Below the pieces are notes generated by a model that did not search any database, was not told where the DNA came from, and saw only the letters and a list, made by a program, of their open reading frames with translations. From contig NZ_CP130713.1 in NCBI RefSeq assembly GCF_030553055.1, forward strand, positions 3,286,001-3,350,000: DNA of 64,000 nt, given 5' to 3'. This document shows, in pieces, positions 32,627-44,007 of the stretch; the first letter of the stretch is position 1; every line of letters starts with the position of its first letter. Source of the stretch: Streptomyces sp. XD-27. GTDB taxonomy: Bacteria; Actinomycetota; Actinomycetes; Streptomycetales; Streptomycetaceae. The translations under genes and the position numbers were made by a program.

Positions 32627-34663
32627 TCAGGCCCCCTTCCGTGAGCGGCGCGCCGTCGGCTGCGTCACCCGGTCGAGCATCAGTCCCAGGCAGACGATCG
32701 CGACGCCCGCGACCATGCCGGTGGCCGGGTCGCCCTGGGCCAGGCCGGCGAGGACCTGGTAGCCGAGCGCGCCGGAGCCGACCAGGCTGCCGATGACGAC
32801 GACGGCGAGGACCAGGACGACGCCCTGGTTGACGGCGAGCAGCAGCGCGGGGCGGGCCAGCGGGAGCTGGACCTGCCACAGCTGCTGGCGCGGCGTGGCG
32901 CCGAGGGAGCGCGCGGACTCCAGTGCTGCCGGGTCGACCTGCCGCAGCCCCTGGGTGGTGATGCGGATGACGGCGGGCAGGGCGTAGACGATGGCCGCGG
33001 CCGCCGCCGGGGCCCGGCCGACGCCGAACAGGGCGACCACCGGGATCAGGTACACGAACTGCGGCATCGTCTGGAAGACGTCCAGGACGGGGCGGAGCAG
33101 CCGTTCCAGGCGGGGGCTGCGGGCCGCCGCGACGCCGATGGCGAAGCCGAGGACGAGGGTGACGGCGAGGGCCGCCAGCACCTGGGAGAGGGTGTCCATG
33201 GACGGCTCCCACACGCCGAGCACGCCGATCGCGGCCATGGCGAGGGTGGCGGTCAGGGCGGTGCCCCAGGTGCCGATGAGCCAGGCCAGGGCGGCGACGA
33301 TCAGCAGCACCGACCACCACGGCAGGGCCAACAGGCCGTCACGCAGCGGGTCGAGGACCCAGCGGACGTAGCGCGAGGCCCAGTCGGCGGTGCCGCCGAC
33401 GACGGGCACCCCGGAGTACAGGTGGTCGACCATCCACTCCTTGGCGTCGTTGACGGGCTCGACGATGGCGACGGTCCAGCCGCCCGGCCAGGTCAGGGCG
33501 TCCATGGCGCGGCCGACGAGGGCCACCGCCGCGGTGCCGGCGGCGGCCGCGGCCCAGGCGGGCCAGCCGCGCAGCAGGCGGGGGCCGGTGGGTTCGGCCC
33601 CGGCGCGCTCGCCGGCCGCCGCCGTCGTACGGTCCAGGACGATCGCGAGCAGCACGATCGGGATGCCCGCGGCCAGCGCCTTGCCGACGTCGACGGTGGA
33701 CAGCGCCTGGTAGACGCGGTCACCCAGACCGCCGCCGCCGATCATCGAGGCGATGACGGCCATGGAGAGCGCCATCATGATCGCCTGGTTGACGCCGAGC
33801 AGGATCTCCTTGCGGGCCAGCGGCAGCCGCGCGGACAGCAGCCGCTGCCGCCCGGTGGCGCCGAGCGAGGCCACGGCCTCCAGCACGCCGGCGTCCGCCT
33901 GCCGCAGTCCGAGCGCAGTGAGCCGGGCCATCGGCGGAGCCGAGTAGACCACGGTCGCCAGCACCGCGCCGGGCACGCCCATCCCGAAGATCATGACGAC
34001 CGGCAGGAGGTAGGAGAAGGCGGGCAGCACCTGCATGGTGTCCAGGATCGGCCGCAGCGCCCGGTGCGTACGGTCCGACAGCCCGCCCGCGAGGCCGAGC
34101 AGTCCGCCGATGACGACCGAGGCGGTGACGGCGACGACCATCAGCGCCAGCGTCTGCATCGTCGGCACCCACATGCCCAGCAGCCCGCACACGGCGAAGG
34201 AGGCCGCGGCGGTGACGGCGACGCGCACCCCCGCGACGCGCCAGGCGAGCAGGGTGGCCGCGGCCGTGGTCCCGGCCCAGCCGAGGGCCAGCAGCACGAC
34301 GTAGACGGCGCGGACGCAGACGATGATCGCGTTGCTGATGTGGCCGAAGAAGTAGACGAAGAGCGGGTGGGTGTCGCGGTTGTCGATGATCCAGTCGCTG
34401 GCGTCGCCGAGCGGCTCGGACAGGTCGACGGTCAGCGCGTCCGGCCACGTACCGCTGGCCCACTTGGCGTGTGCGAGGGGTATGAGTACGGCCGCGAGCA
34501 GCGCGAGGACGGCCAGCTTGCCGAGCGCGGGGCGCGCCCGGAAGGCGGCCAGCGGAGAGCCGGCGGCCGGGGCGGGCGCGGCAGCGGCGGCCTGCTTGGC
34601 GCCCGGGTCCGCGCCGCTGTCGCGGGTCGGCTCGGGCAGGGTCGGGGTGGTGGCCGTACTCAT
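32627..34663 (-). CDS. opuAB: Fused two-domain OpuA-type ABC permease
   Basis: A 678-aa permease with two complete binding-protein-dependent transport domains in one chain. The first lies at about residues 55-330 and the second at about 385-665. Each has a conserved EAA-type loop: EAVASLGATGRQRLLSARLPLARKEI and ESARSLGATPRQQLWQVQLPLARPAL. Usual OpuAB/ProW is a ~280-300-aa subunit acting as a homodimer, so this is a fused dimer. GGGGAGG precedes the ATG, which overlaps an upstream 85-codon frame by 4 bp. Confidence 0.88.
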   Translation of the reverse strand: MSTATTPTLPEPTRDSGADPGAKQAAAAAPAPAAGSPLAAFRARPALGKLAVLALLAAVLIPLAHAKWASGTWPDALTVDLSEPLGDASDWIIDNRDTHPLFVYFFGHISNAIIVCVRAVYVVLLALGWAGTTAAATLLAWRVAGVRVAVTAAASFAVCGLLGMWVPTMQTLALMVVAVTASVVIGGLLGLAGGLSDRTHRALRPILDTMQVLPAFSYLLPVVMIFGMGVPGAVLATVVYSAPPMARLTALGLRQADAGVLEAVASLGATGRQRLLSARLPLARKEILLGVNQAIMMALSMAVIASMIGGGGLGDRVYQALSTVDVGKALAAGIPIVLLAIVLDRTTAAAGERAGAEPTGPRLLRGWPAWAAAAAGTAAVALVGRAMDALTWPGGWTVAIVEPVNDAKEWMVDHLYSGVPVVGGTADWASRYVRWVLDPLRDGLLALPWWSVLLIVAALAWLIGTWGTALTATLAMAAIGVLGVWEPSMDTLSQVLAALAVTLVLGFAIGVAAARSPRLERLLRPVLDVFQTMPQFVYLIPVVALFGVGRAPAAAAAIVYALPAVIRITTQGLRQVDPAALESARSLGATPRQQLWQVQLPLARPALLLAVNQGVVLVLAVVVIGSLVGSGALGYQVLAGLAQGDPATGMVAGVAIVCLGLMLDRVTQPTARRSRKGA

Positions 34664-34913
34664 GCGGTCCTCCCCAGGCCGGGGTGCGCGGCCCGTCGGG
34701 GGCCGCCCATGAGCGCGCGGAGTCGTCGCATACGCGCGGCGTGACGCTCAGGGCGCGCGGCCTCCGGACGCGCGGCGCCGCCGCGCGGCGCGACAGCCGT
34801 ACGCGCCGTGCCGGCGTCGGTGGCGGTCAGCCGTCTGACACGCGCCGCATGGCGGGCCGCCGTCGTGCGGCGGCCGGGGGCGCACCGTTCGTGCCGGTGC
34901 CGAAGGGCGGGGG

Positions 34914-34917
<4 letters not shown>
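34660..34917 (-). CDS. Arg-rich 85-aa frame overlapping both neighbours
   Basis: An 85-aa open frame exactly bridging opuAA and opuAB. Its GTG overlaps the opuAA stop as GTGA and its TGA overlaps the opuAB ATG as ATGA, the pattern of coupled genes. The predicted product is Arg/Ala-rich with a repeat ([18 protein letters not shown]) and no recognisable domain. It has no good ribosome site of its own. It may be a real coupled peptide or simply translated linker. Codon bias is typical but GC-rich DNA favours such frames by chance. Confidence 0.4.
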
Positions 34918-36160
<1,243 letters not shown>

Positions 36161-36161
<1 letters not shown>

Positions 36162-37702
36162 CACGCCTCACCTCCTTGGTTGGTGGCTTCGGCGAGCAAC
36201 TCGGCGGCCTTCTCCCCCACCATCAGCACGCCGATCATCGGGTTGACCGCGGGGATCGTCGGGAAGACGGAGGCGTCGACGACGCGGATCCCGTCCAGGC
36301 CCCGGACCTTCAACTCGGGGTCGACCACGGCCATTCGGTCGTCCTCGGCGCCCATCTTGCAGGTGCCCGCCGGGTGGTAGACGGTGTGGTGCGCCTTCCG
36401 CAACAGCTCGCTCAGGCGCTCGTCGTCCGTGACGTCCGGGCCGGGGAAGACCTCGCGCTTGAGCCACTTGGCGAACGGCTCGGTCCGCGCGATCTCACGG
36501 GCGATCCTGACGCCGTCGACCAGGGTCCGCGCGTCGTAGCCGTCCTCGTCGGTGAAGTAGCGGAAGTCGAGGGCGGGGTGGGCCTCCGGGTCGGCGGAGG
36601 TGAGGTAGAGCCGCCCGCGGGCGCGGGACTTGGGGATGTTGGGGGTCATCGACACGCCGTGCTCGGGCCGTTCGTAGCCCAGCCGCTCGGGGTTGTCGGT
36701 GAACGGGATCTGGTAGAAGTGGAACATCAGGTCGGGCGCGTCCTGCGCCTCGTCCCGCCGGACGAACAGCGCCGCGTCGGAGTCCATCGCGGAGTTCTCC
36801 GGCAGCGGCCCGTTGGTCTCCCACACGATCACCGACTCGGGGTGGTCCTGGAGGTTCTCGCCGACGCCCGGCAGGTCGTGCGCGACCGGGATCCCCAGCT
36901 CCTCCAGGTCCTTCCGCGGGCCGATGCCGGAGAGCAGCAGCAGCCGCGGCGAGTCGATCGCGCCGGCGCAGACCAGCACCTCGCGCCGGGCCGAGATCAG
37001 CCGCTCCTGGCCGTCCTTGGTCCGGACGTGCACGCCGGTGGCGCGCTTCCCGTCCAGCTCCAGCTTGTACGCCCACGTCTCCAGGAACAGCTCCAGGTTC
37101 GGCCGGTCCCCGGCCTCCATGTGCGGGTGGAGGTAGGCGACGGACGCGGAGGAGCGCTTGTTGTTCTCGGGGTGGTAGGCGAGGTCGAGGAAGCCGACGC
37201 CCTCGTGGAACGGCTCGTCGTTGAAGCCGATCACCTCGGGGATGTCGAGGGAGGACTTGACCGCGTCGATCCAGTCCTTGGCGATGGCGTTCTGGTCCTT
37301 CTCGGCGACCCGCACGATGTTGTTGCGGAGCTTGCCGAAGTACGGCTCCATGGCGGCCGCGCCCCAGCCGGTGGCGCCCTCGGCCTCCCACTCGTCCCAG
37401 TCGGAGGGCAGCGGCTTGAAGGCGATCAGGGTGTTGTGGGAGGAGCAGCCGCCGAGCACCTTGGCGCGGCTGTGCAGGATGTGCGAGTTGCCCTGCGGCT
37501 GCTCGACCGTCGTGTATCCGTAGTCGAGGTCACCGCCCAGCAGACCCAGCCAGCGGCGCAGGGTGAGGACGTCCTCGCGGTCGATGTCGGACGGGCCGCC
37601 CTCGATGACGGCGACCGTGGTGTCCGGGTTCTCGGTGAGCCGGGAGGCGATCACCGAACCCGCGGTGCCGCCGCCGATGACGACGTAGTCGTACTGGGAC
37701 AT
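36161..37702 (-). CDS. betA: GMC-family oxidoreductase (choline dehydrogenase-like)
   Basis: A 513-aa flavoprotein of the glucose-methanol-choline family. The FAD site is [19 protein letters not shown] at residues ~5-23, the GMC signatures follow ([29 protein letters not shown]) and the active-site His pair is in [13 protein letters not shown] and [10 protein letters not shown]. With the betaine-aldehyde-dehydrogenase-like gene upstream and the betaine transporter downstream, choline is the best substrate guess. ATG 37702 starts the FAD motif directly; the longer frame adds nine residues. Confidence 0.86.
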
Positions 37703-37852
37703 GGGGAGGTACTCCTGTCGGTGGTGCAAAGGTGCGTCGCGTAATGGGGTTTGCGTAAGGGGGCTTGCCTAAGGGGGCTTGCGTCAGGGGGACGCGTCGG
37801 GCCGGAGGGGGAGCCGGTTCCAGGCTCGGGGGGGCGCCGGGCCGGTCTCCGC

Positions 37853-39355
37853 TCAGCCCGCGAACCAGCGGACCGGCCGGGGCCGCAGGTTCTCGTAGAC
37901 GTGCTTGGACTCGCGGTACTCGGCCAGGCCGGTGGGGCCCAGCTCGCGCCCGATGCCGGACTTGCCGAAGCCGCCCCACTCCGCCTGCGGGAGGTAGGGG
38001 TGGAAGTCGTTGATCCATACGGTGCCGTGCCGCAGCCGGGCGGCGATCCGGCGGGCGCGGGCGGTGTCGGCGGACCAGACGGCGCCCGCCAGCCCGTACT
38101 CGGTGTCGTTGGCCAGCTCGACCGCCTCGTCCTCCGTACGGAAGGTCTCCACGGTCAGGATCGGGCCGAACGTCTCCTCCCGGACGACCCGCATCTCGCG
38201 GTGGCAGCCCTCTATGACGGTCGGCTGGTAGAAGTAGCCGGAGGCGGGGCGCTCGGCGGACGGGGCGGGCCGCCGGCCGCCGCAGCGCAGCCGGGCGCCC
38301 TCGGCGAGCGCGGAGGCCACGTAGCCCTCCGTCTTCTCCAACTGCGCCGCCGACACCAGCGGGCCGCACTCCACGCCCTTCTCGGTGCCGCGGCCGAGCC
38401 GGATCCGCTCGGCGCGGCGGGCGAGCTCGGCCACGAAGCGGTCGGCGACGGACTCCTCGACGATGAGCCGGGAACCGGCCGAGCAGACCTGGCCGCTGTG
38501 GATGAAGGCGGCGTTCAGCGCCTGGTCGACGGCGGTGTCGAAGCCCTCGTCGGTGGCACAGGCGTCGGCGAAGACGACGTTGGGGTTCTTGCCGCCCAGC
38601 TCCAGGGCGACCTTCTTGACGCTGTCGGCGGCGGCCTTCATCACCTTCGTACCGCTGGCGAGGCCGCCGGTGAAGGAGACCAGGTCCACGTCCGGGTGCT
38701 CGGCCAGCCGGGCGCCCACGGGGTCGCCGGCGCCGGTCACCAGGTTGCCGACGCCCGCCGGAAGCCCGGCCTCCACCAGCAGCTTCATCAGCTCGACGGT
38801 GGAGAGCGGCGTGACCTCGCTGGGCTTGATCACGAAGGTGTTGCCGGCCGCCAGAGCGGGGGCGATCTTCCAACTGGCCTGGAGCAGCGGGTAGTTCCAG
38901 GGCGTGATCATCGCGCACACGCCGACCGGCTCGTGGACGACGACGCTGTGGATGTCGGGGCTGCCCGCGTCCACGACGCGGCCGCCGGACTCGTTGACGA
39001 CGAGGTCGGCGAAGTAGCGGAAGGCGTCGGTCACGCAGTCGACGTCGGTGCGCCCCTCTTCCAGGGTCTTGCCGGTGTCGCGGCTCTCGACCAGCGCGAT
39101 CTCCTCGCGGTCGCGCTGGAGCAGCTCGGCGACGCGGCGGAGCAGCGCGGCGCGCTCGGCGACGGGCGTACGGGGCCAGGGGCCGCTGTCGAAGGCGCGG
39201 CGCGCGGCGGCCACGGCCGCGTCGGTCTCCTCGGTGCCGCCCTCGGCGACTAGGGCGAGTGTGGTGGCGTCGGCGGGGTCGAGGACCTCCCGCTGCGCGC
39301 CGGACGCGGCCGCTCGCCACGCCCCGTCCACATGAATGGTCTCGACTGCCGACAC
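37853..39355 (-). CDS. betB: Aldehyde dehydrogenase (betaine aldehyde dehydrogenase-like)
   Basis: A 500-aa NAD-dependent aldehyde dehydrogenase. ITPWNYPLLQASWK, the catalytic Glu in VALELGGKNPN and the nucleophile Cys in HSGQVCSAGSRL are all in place, and the EETFGPIL segment follows. With the GMC oxidase and betaine transporter downstream, oxidation of betaine aldehyde to glycine betaine is the likely role. The GTG at 39355 has GGAAGG ten bases upstream and gives the normal family start; the longer frame adds 37 residues. First gene of the osmoprotection unit; 150-nt gap to betA. Confidence 0.87.
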   Translation of the reverse strand: MSAVETIHVDGAWRAAASGAQREVLDPADATTLALVAEGGTEETDAAVAAARRAFDSGPWPRTPVAERAALLRRVAELLQRDREEIALVESRDTGKTLEEGRTDVDCVTDAFRYFADLVVNESGGRVVDAGSPDIHSVVVHEPVGVCAMITPWNYPLLQASWKIAPALAAGNTFVIKPSEVTPLSTVELMKLLVEAGLPAGVGNLVTGAGDPVGARLAEHPDVDLVSFTGGLASGTKVMKAAADSVKKVALELGGKNPNVVFADACATDEGFDTAVDQALNAAFIHSGQVCSAGSRLIVEESVADRFVAELARRAERIRLGRGTEKGVECGPLVSAAQLEKTEGYVASALAEGARLRCGGRRPAPSAERPASGYFYQPTVIEGCHREMRVVREETFGPILTVETFRTEDEAVELANDTEYGLAGAVWSADTARARRIAARLRHGTVWINDFHPYLPQAEWGGFGKSGIGRELGPTGLAEYRESKHVYENLRPRPVRWFAG

Positions 39356-39582
39356 TGGTGCTCTGCCTTCCGGTTCGCGGGCCCTTCGCCCGTCGTTCTT
39401 CTCGCTGGTCACACACCAACGACTGGGGTCGCCTAACCGGGAGGTCGATTTGTATGCGTCATTCATGCGGGAATGTGGCCCGCATCACTGGATACGCGAC
39501 CGGGCGCAGGCAGACTCACCCGCGGAAAGTAAGGTAAAGAGCCAGTAAGTAAGCATTTTTTGATCAAGGGGTAGGGCGTCCG
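39356..39582. promoter_or_regulatory. Divergent region of betB and a lipoprotein gene, with a 7-bp inverted repeat
   Basis: ATGCGGG at 39465-39471 and CCCGCAT at 39479-39485 form a perfect inverted repeat around seven bases, preceded by TGTATGCGTCATTC. This is a candidate operator for the bet-opu unit, since no regulator gene is adjacent. The plus-strand gene has AT-rich DNA (GTAAGGTAAAGAGCC) before it that could hold its promoter. Confidence 0.4.
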
Positions 39583-40353
39583 ATGACGAAGAAGTACGGG
39601 GCGTGGGCCCTGGCCGCGTGTGCGGCCATGGCGATGGGTCTCACCGGCTGCGGCGGTGACGACAAGAAGGACGACAAGCCCACCAAGCCGCCGGCGCCGG
39701 CCACCAACGGCGTGGAGAAGCTGACCGGCCCGGAGATCGCCGACAAGGCGAAGAACGAGCTCACGAGCGCTACGTCCATGCGGATCAACGTCAGCGGCAA
39801 GGACGAGGGCGCCGCCATGAACATGAACATGATCATGGACACCAAGGGCGACTGCCGCGGCTCGATGACCACGGCCGAGGGCGCGTTCGAGCTCGTCAAG
39901 CTCGGCGACAAGGTGTGGATGAAGCCCGACGAGCAGGCCATGAAGTCGATCTTCGGCGACGACAAGGAGGTCCAGAAGCTCCTCCACGGCAAGTGGATGT
40001 ACGGCACCACCACGGCCGACAAGGACCTCAAGGACATGACCGCCGTGTGCGACCTCAAGGGCCTGCAGGCGAGCGCGGGCGGGAGCAGCGAGTCGAACAA
40101 GACCTTCACCAAGGGCGCCGTCACCACGCTGGACGGCCACCAGGTCATCCCGGTCAGCGGCAAGAACCGCTCCGGCGAGCCGATCACGCTCAGCGTCGCG
40201 CTGGAGGGCAAGCCCTACCCGGTGAAGATCGTGAAGACCGGGGCCGACGCGTCGACCAGCACGCTGTCGGACTTCGAGAAGCCGGTCGGGACCCAGACCC
40301 CGCCGGAGATGGAGACCATCGACATGGACGAGCTGGCGAAGTCGTCCGGCTGA
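39583..40353 (+). CDS. Lipoprotein (LppX/LprG-like)
   Basis: A 256-aa exported lipoprotein. The signal peptide ends in a clear lipobox (GLTGC) at residue ~23. The Asp/Lys/Pro-rich linker is followed by a domain with TSATSMRINVSGKD, LVKLGDKVWMKPDEQ and PVKIVKTGAD, a pattern shared with LppX/LprG-like lipid-binding lipoproteins of actinobacteria. Exact ligand unknown. It is monocistronic and ends at a strong hairpin before mdh. Confidence 0.8.
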   Translation: MTKKYGAWALAACAAMAMGLTGCGGDDKKDDKPTKPPAPATNGVEKLTGPEIADKAKNELTSATSMRINVSGKDEGAAMNMNMIMDTKGDCRGSMTTAEGAFELVKLGDKVWMKPDEQAMKSIFGDDKEVQKLLHGKWMYGTTTADKDLKDMTAVCDLKGLQASAGGSSESNKTFTKGAVTTLDGHQVIPVSGKNRSGEPITLSVALEGKPYPVKIVKTGADASTSTLSDFEKPVGTQTPPEMETIDMDELAKSSG

Positions 40354-40418
40354 CCTGAGGGCCTCCGGGCCCGCACACGCCCGACGGGCGTCCCCACCCC
40401 CCACGTCGGAAACGGCAC

Positions 40419-40457
40419 AAGGGCCGTGACCCGGATCAGATCCGGGTCACGGCCCTT
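40419..40457. terminator. 19-bp perfect hairpin between the lipoprotein gene and mdh
   Basis: AAGGGCCGTGACCCGGATC at 40419-40437 is the exact reverse complement of 40439-40457, with a single base between. It separates two converging genes and should stop transcription in both directions. Confidence 0.9.
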
Positions 40458-40524
40458 CGCTTTGGTACGGCTGTCGAAGCGGTGCGGCTACGGGAGCTGC
40501 TACGGCTCCTGGACGGTGCGGCCG

Positions 40525-41691
<1,167 letters not shown>

Positions 41692-42744
41692 CTAGGAGGG
41701 GGAGCGCAGACGGCCGCCTGGCGGCACCCGTGGGGGGTCGGGCTGCGCCTGCCCCGAATCCGCCGGCGCATGCCCCCCAATCGGGGGATAGTTTCGGCCA
41801 GAACGGTTGACCGGTTCTCCGCCTCCGGCGTCGCGGGTCGGCAGGAAGTCCTGCTCCCCGGACCCCAGAAGCACGGCGTCGCCTCCGGCGATCGCGGCGA
41901 CGAGCCGCACCCGGTCCGGCAAGGCGGTCGCCAGCATCATCGTGCGGACGACGCCGTCCGTCGCGGGCAGCGTCCGCGCGCTGCCGTGCTCCGACTCGAT
42001 GAACAAGGACATGGCCTGGGCCTCCTCCTCGGCCTCCATCTCGCCCCACGCGGCGTGGCAGCGCGCGCTGTACCAGATGCGTAACCCCACCTGGCGCACC
42101 CTCGCCTGCGTCAGCCGCTTGCGGTCGTCGTGGCAGTCGTATGCGGCGGGGTCGCGGTTCGAACACTCCACTGCCCGGCAGCGCTTGACCTCCTCGGTGC
42201 GGTCCCGGTCCCGGTCCCCGAAGGCGGCGGCCGCACCCCCCACGGCGGCGAGCACGCCGACGCCGGCCAGCAGCACGGCCGTCAACCGCCCCCATCGCCG
42301 CGCGGGCGCGGGCGCAGGCGCCGGCCCGTCGCCCGGGACGTCCCGCGGTGCCTCTGCAGGCGCCTCGGCAGGTGGCGCCTCGGCCGCCTCGGCAGGCGGT
42401 GGCTCGGCAGCGGCGCCCGGTGGCTCCGGCGCCTCCCTGTCCCGCGCCCGCTCCCCTTCGCCGGTGCACGGCTCGTCACGTAGCCACGCCGCGTCCGCCA
42501 GTTCCCACAGCACCGTGAGCCGCCGCGGGTCCGCGCCTGCCACCGTGCCCAGCGCGAGCACCGCCTGCCGGGGCGGCATCTTCTGCCCGTTGAGGTACCG
42601 CTGCCATGACGACTTGCTGTACGCGGTCTTGTCCGCGAGCGCCACGAGGCTGAGGCCGGTGCGGTCCTTGAGCCGTCGCAGCTGTTCGACCAAGTGCCGT
42701 ACTTCGGACGGCAGTTCCCCGGACAGTGCTGTCCATCGCGCCAC
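41692..42744 (-). CDS. XRE-type regulator with transmembrane helix and DUF2690 domain
   Basis: A 350-aa protein. Residues ~15-75 form a helix-turn-helix (LSLVALADKTAYSKSSWQRYLNGQKMPP). A Pro/Glu/Ala-rich linker leads to one membrane helix (LTAVLLAGVGVLAAVGGAAAA, near residue 175), and the outer part has the DUF2690 pattern with several Cys (KRCRAVECSNRDPAAYDCHDD). This suggests a DNA-binding protein that senses the cell envelope. The GTG start at 42744 begins the HTH region. The divergent region holds repeats of GACGTCCCAC that may be its operator. Confidence 0.82.
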   Translation of the reverse strand: MARWTALSGELPSEVRHLVEQLRRLKDRTGLSLVALADKTAYSKSSWQRYLNGQKMPPRQAVLALGTVAGADPRRLTVLWELADAAWLRDEPCTGEGERARDREAPEPPGAAAEPPPAEAAEAPPAEAPAEAPRDVPGDGPAPAPAPARRWGRLTAVLLAGVGVLAAVGGAAAAFGDRDRDRTEEVKRCRAVECSNRDPAAYDCHDDRKRLTQARVRQVGLRIWYSARCHAAWGEMEAEEEAQAMSLFIESEHGSARTLPATDGVVRTMMLATALPDRVRLVAAIAGGDAVLLGSGEQDFLPTRDAGGGEPVNRSGRNYPPIGGHAPADSGQAQPDPPRVPPGGRLRSPS

Positions 42745-43023
42745 TGTTCCACCCCCGTGTGGCCGCGTGTTTCCCCGTGCACAAGACGGACCACCGTCGC
42801 GGAGGGTTCCGCTCCGGTCAGCCGACGTCCCACTCCCGTCCCCGAACGGGCCTGACGCCATGGGCATTCCCGCAGGCCAGAGGGCGGGACGTCCCACAAT
42901 GTCCCACGCTGCCCGCCGCCGGTGGCCGGCCGGGCGGCGCGACGCGCAGTCTCGGCAGGGCAAGCCGGGCGGCGCACCGCTCGCGCCGCCCGGTCCACGA
43001 ATCAGGAGGAAGGAAACCCATCG
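42745..43023. promoter_or_regulatory. Divergent region with repeated GACGTCCCAC
   Basis: GACGTCCCAC occurs at 42824-42833 and again at 42888-42897, where it is part of the palindrome GGGACGTCCC (42886-42895) and is followed by a further GTCCCAC (42901-42907). These shared elements between the XRE-DUF2690 gene and the secreted-protein gene are candidate binding sites for that regulator. Confidence 0.45.
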
Positions 43024-43488
43024 ATGAAGACCCGTAAGAGCCTCGCGCTCGCGACAGCCACGGTGGCGCTCGGATCCGGGCTCGCCCTGGCGGCCCCGGC
43101 CGCGCAGGCCGCCGAAGCGCCTGCCCGTACCACCGCGGCCACCGCGCCCCAGGGCGATGCCGATGCACGGGCCTGGCACCGGCTCTGGGGACCTCACGAC
43201 ATCAGCCAGGCGGAACTGATCAACGGCAACGGGAAGTGGACCTCCAACCGGTACCGGACGCCCACCTCCACGACCCGCGCGGTCCTGCGGTGCTGGAACA
43301 CCCGGGAGAAGATGCGGGTGCGCATCTGGGACGTCGCGGACCAGCGGTGGGTCGGCAGCAGTGGCTGGACGTACTGCAACCCCAACCGCTCGATGATCGC
43401 CGAGGCGCGCGTGAACGTGAACCACAAGCTGCGCGTCCGCGTCGAGGGTGACCAGGGCGCGCGGGTGACCACGTACTACCGCGGCTGA
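43024..43488 (+). CDS. Secreted SH3-like protein
   Basis: A 154-aa exported protein. The signal peptide ends around AAPAAQAAEA (residue ~30). The mature part is basic and beta-rich (RVRIWDVADQRWVGSSGWTYC, KLRVRVEGDQGARVTTYYRG) with two Cys that can form a disulfide; the fold looks like an SH3-type or RICIN-like barrel. AGGAGGAAGG lies upstream. It is divergent from the XRE-DUF2690 gene and may be its target. Confidence 0.7.
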   Translation: MKTRKSLALATATVALGSGLALAAPAAQAAEAPARTTAATAPQGDADARAWHRLWGPHDISQAELINGNGKWTSNRYRTPTSTTRAVLRCWNTREKMRVRIWDVADQRWVGSSGWTYCNPNRSMIAEARVNVNHKLRVRVEGDQGARVTTYYRG

Positions 43489-43496
43489 TCACGCAC

Positions 43497-43541
43497 GACG
43501 GCGGCCCGTCCTCTCCACGGGGGAGGGGACGGGCCGCCGTC
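43497..43541. terminator. Hairpin between the secreted-protein gene and the DUF3017 gene
   Basis: GACGGCGGCCCGTCC pairs with GGACGGGCCGCCGTC, a 15-bp perfect stem between converging genes. Confidence 0.85.
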
Positions 43542-43559
43542 ATGCGCGTGGGGCGCGGG

Positions 43560-43982
43560 TCACCGCACCGTGAAGTGGACCACGTCCTCCAGGAACGGGA
43601 CCTCCAGCCACGGATCCGGCTGGGCCATCATCGCCAGCATCACGATCGCGAACCCCAGCCCGCCGTAGGTCAGCAGATCGGTGAAGCGCGACCGAACCGC
43701 CAGCATGCCGACATCGGGCAGCGTCCAGCGCAGAGCGGCGCCCAGCAGCAGCGAGAGCCCGATGACGATCGTTCCGGCGCGGAACGCGTCGAGGGCGACG
43801 ATCAGCAGCCCGAGGCCCACCCCGGCCATCACCGTCAGCAGCGGCCACTGCCGTACGGGGGCGGGGGCGTCGCCCGGCGCGGCCCGGCCGCCGCCCTCCG
43901 GCCGCGCCGTGTCCCGCGTGATCAGCGGGAAGCGACGCGACTTCCGCGGTTCGGGAGCCGGTTTCCGCGATGCGGCAGCCAT
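43560..43982 (-). CDS. DUF3017 membrane protein
   Basis: A 140-aa small membrane protein with about three hydrophobic helices (residues ~50-115) and a basic N-terminus (RKPAPEPRKSRRFPL). This matches DUF3017, a conserved actinobacterial family usually encoded beside folD and purH. ATG 43982 is preferred because GGAGG precedes it at a spacing of five; ATG 44018 is a longer alternative. Function unknown. It follows folD by 25 nt. Confidence 0.82.
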   Translation of the reverse strand: MAAASRKPAPEPRKSRRFPLITRDTARPEGGGRAAPGDAPAPVRQWPLLTVMAGVGLGLLIVALDAFRAGTIVIGLSLLLGAALRWTLPDVGMLAVRSRFTDLLTYGGLGFAIVMLAMMAQPDPWLEVPFLEDVVHFTVR

Positions 43983-44007
43983 CAGGCCCTCCGTCGTCAC
44001 ACCCGCC

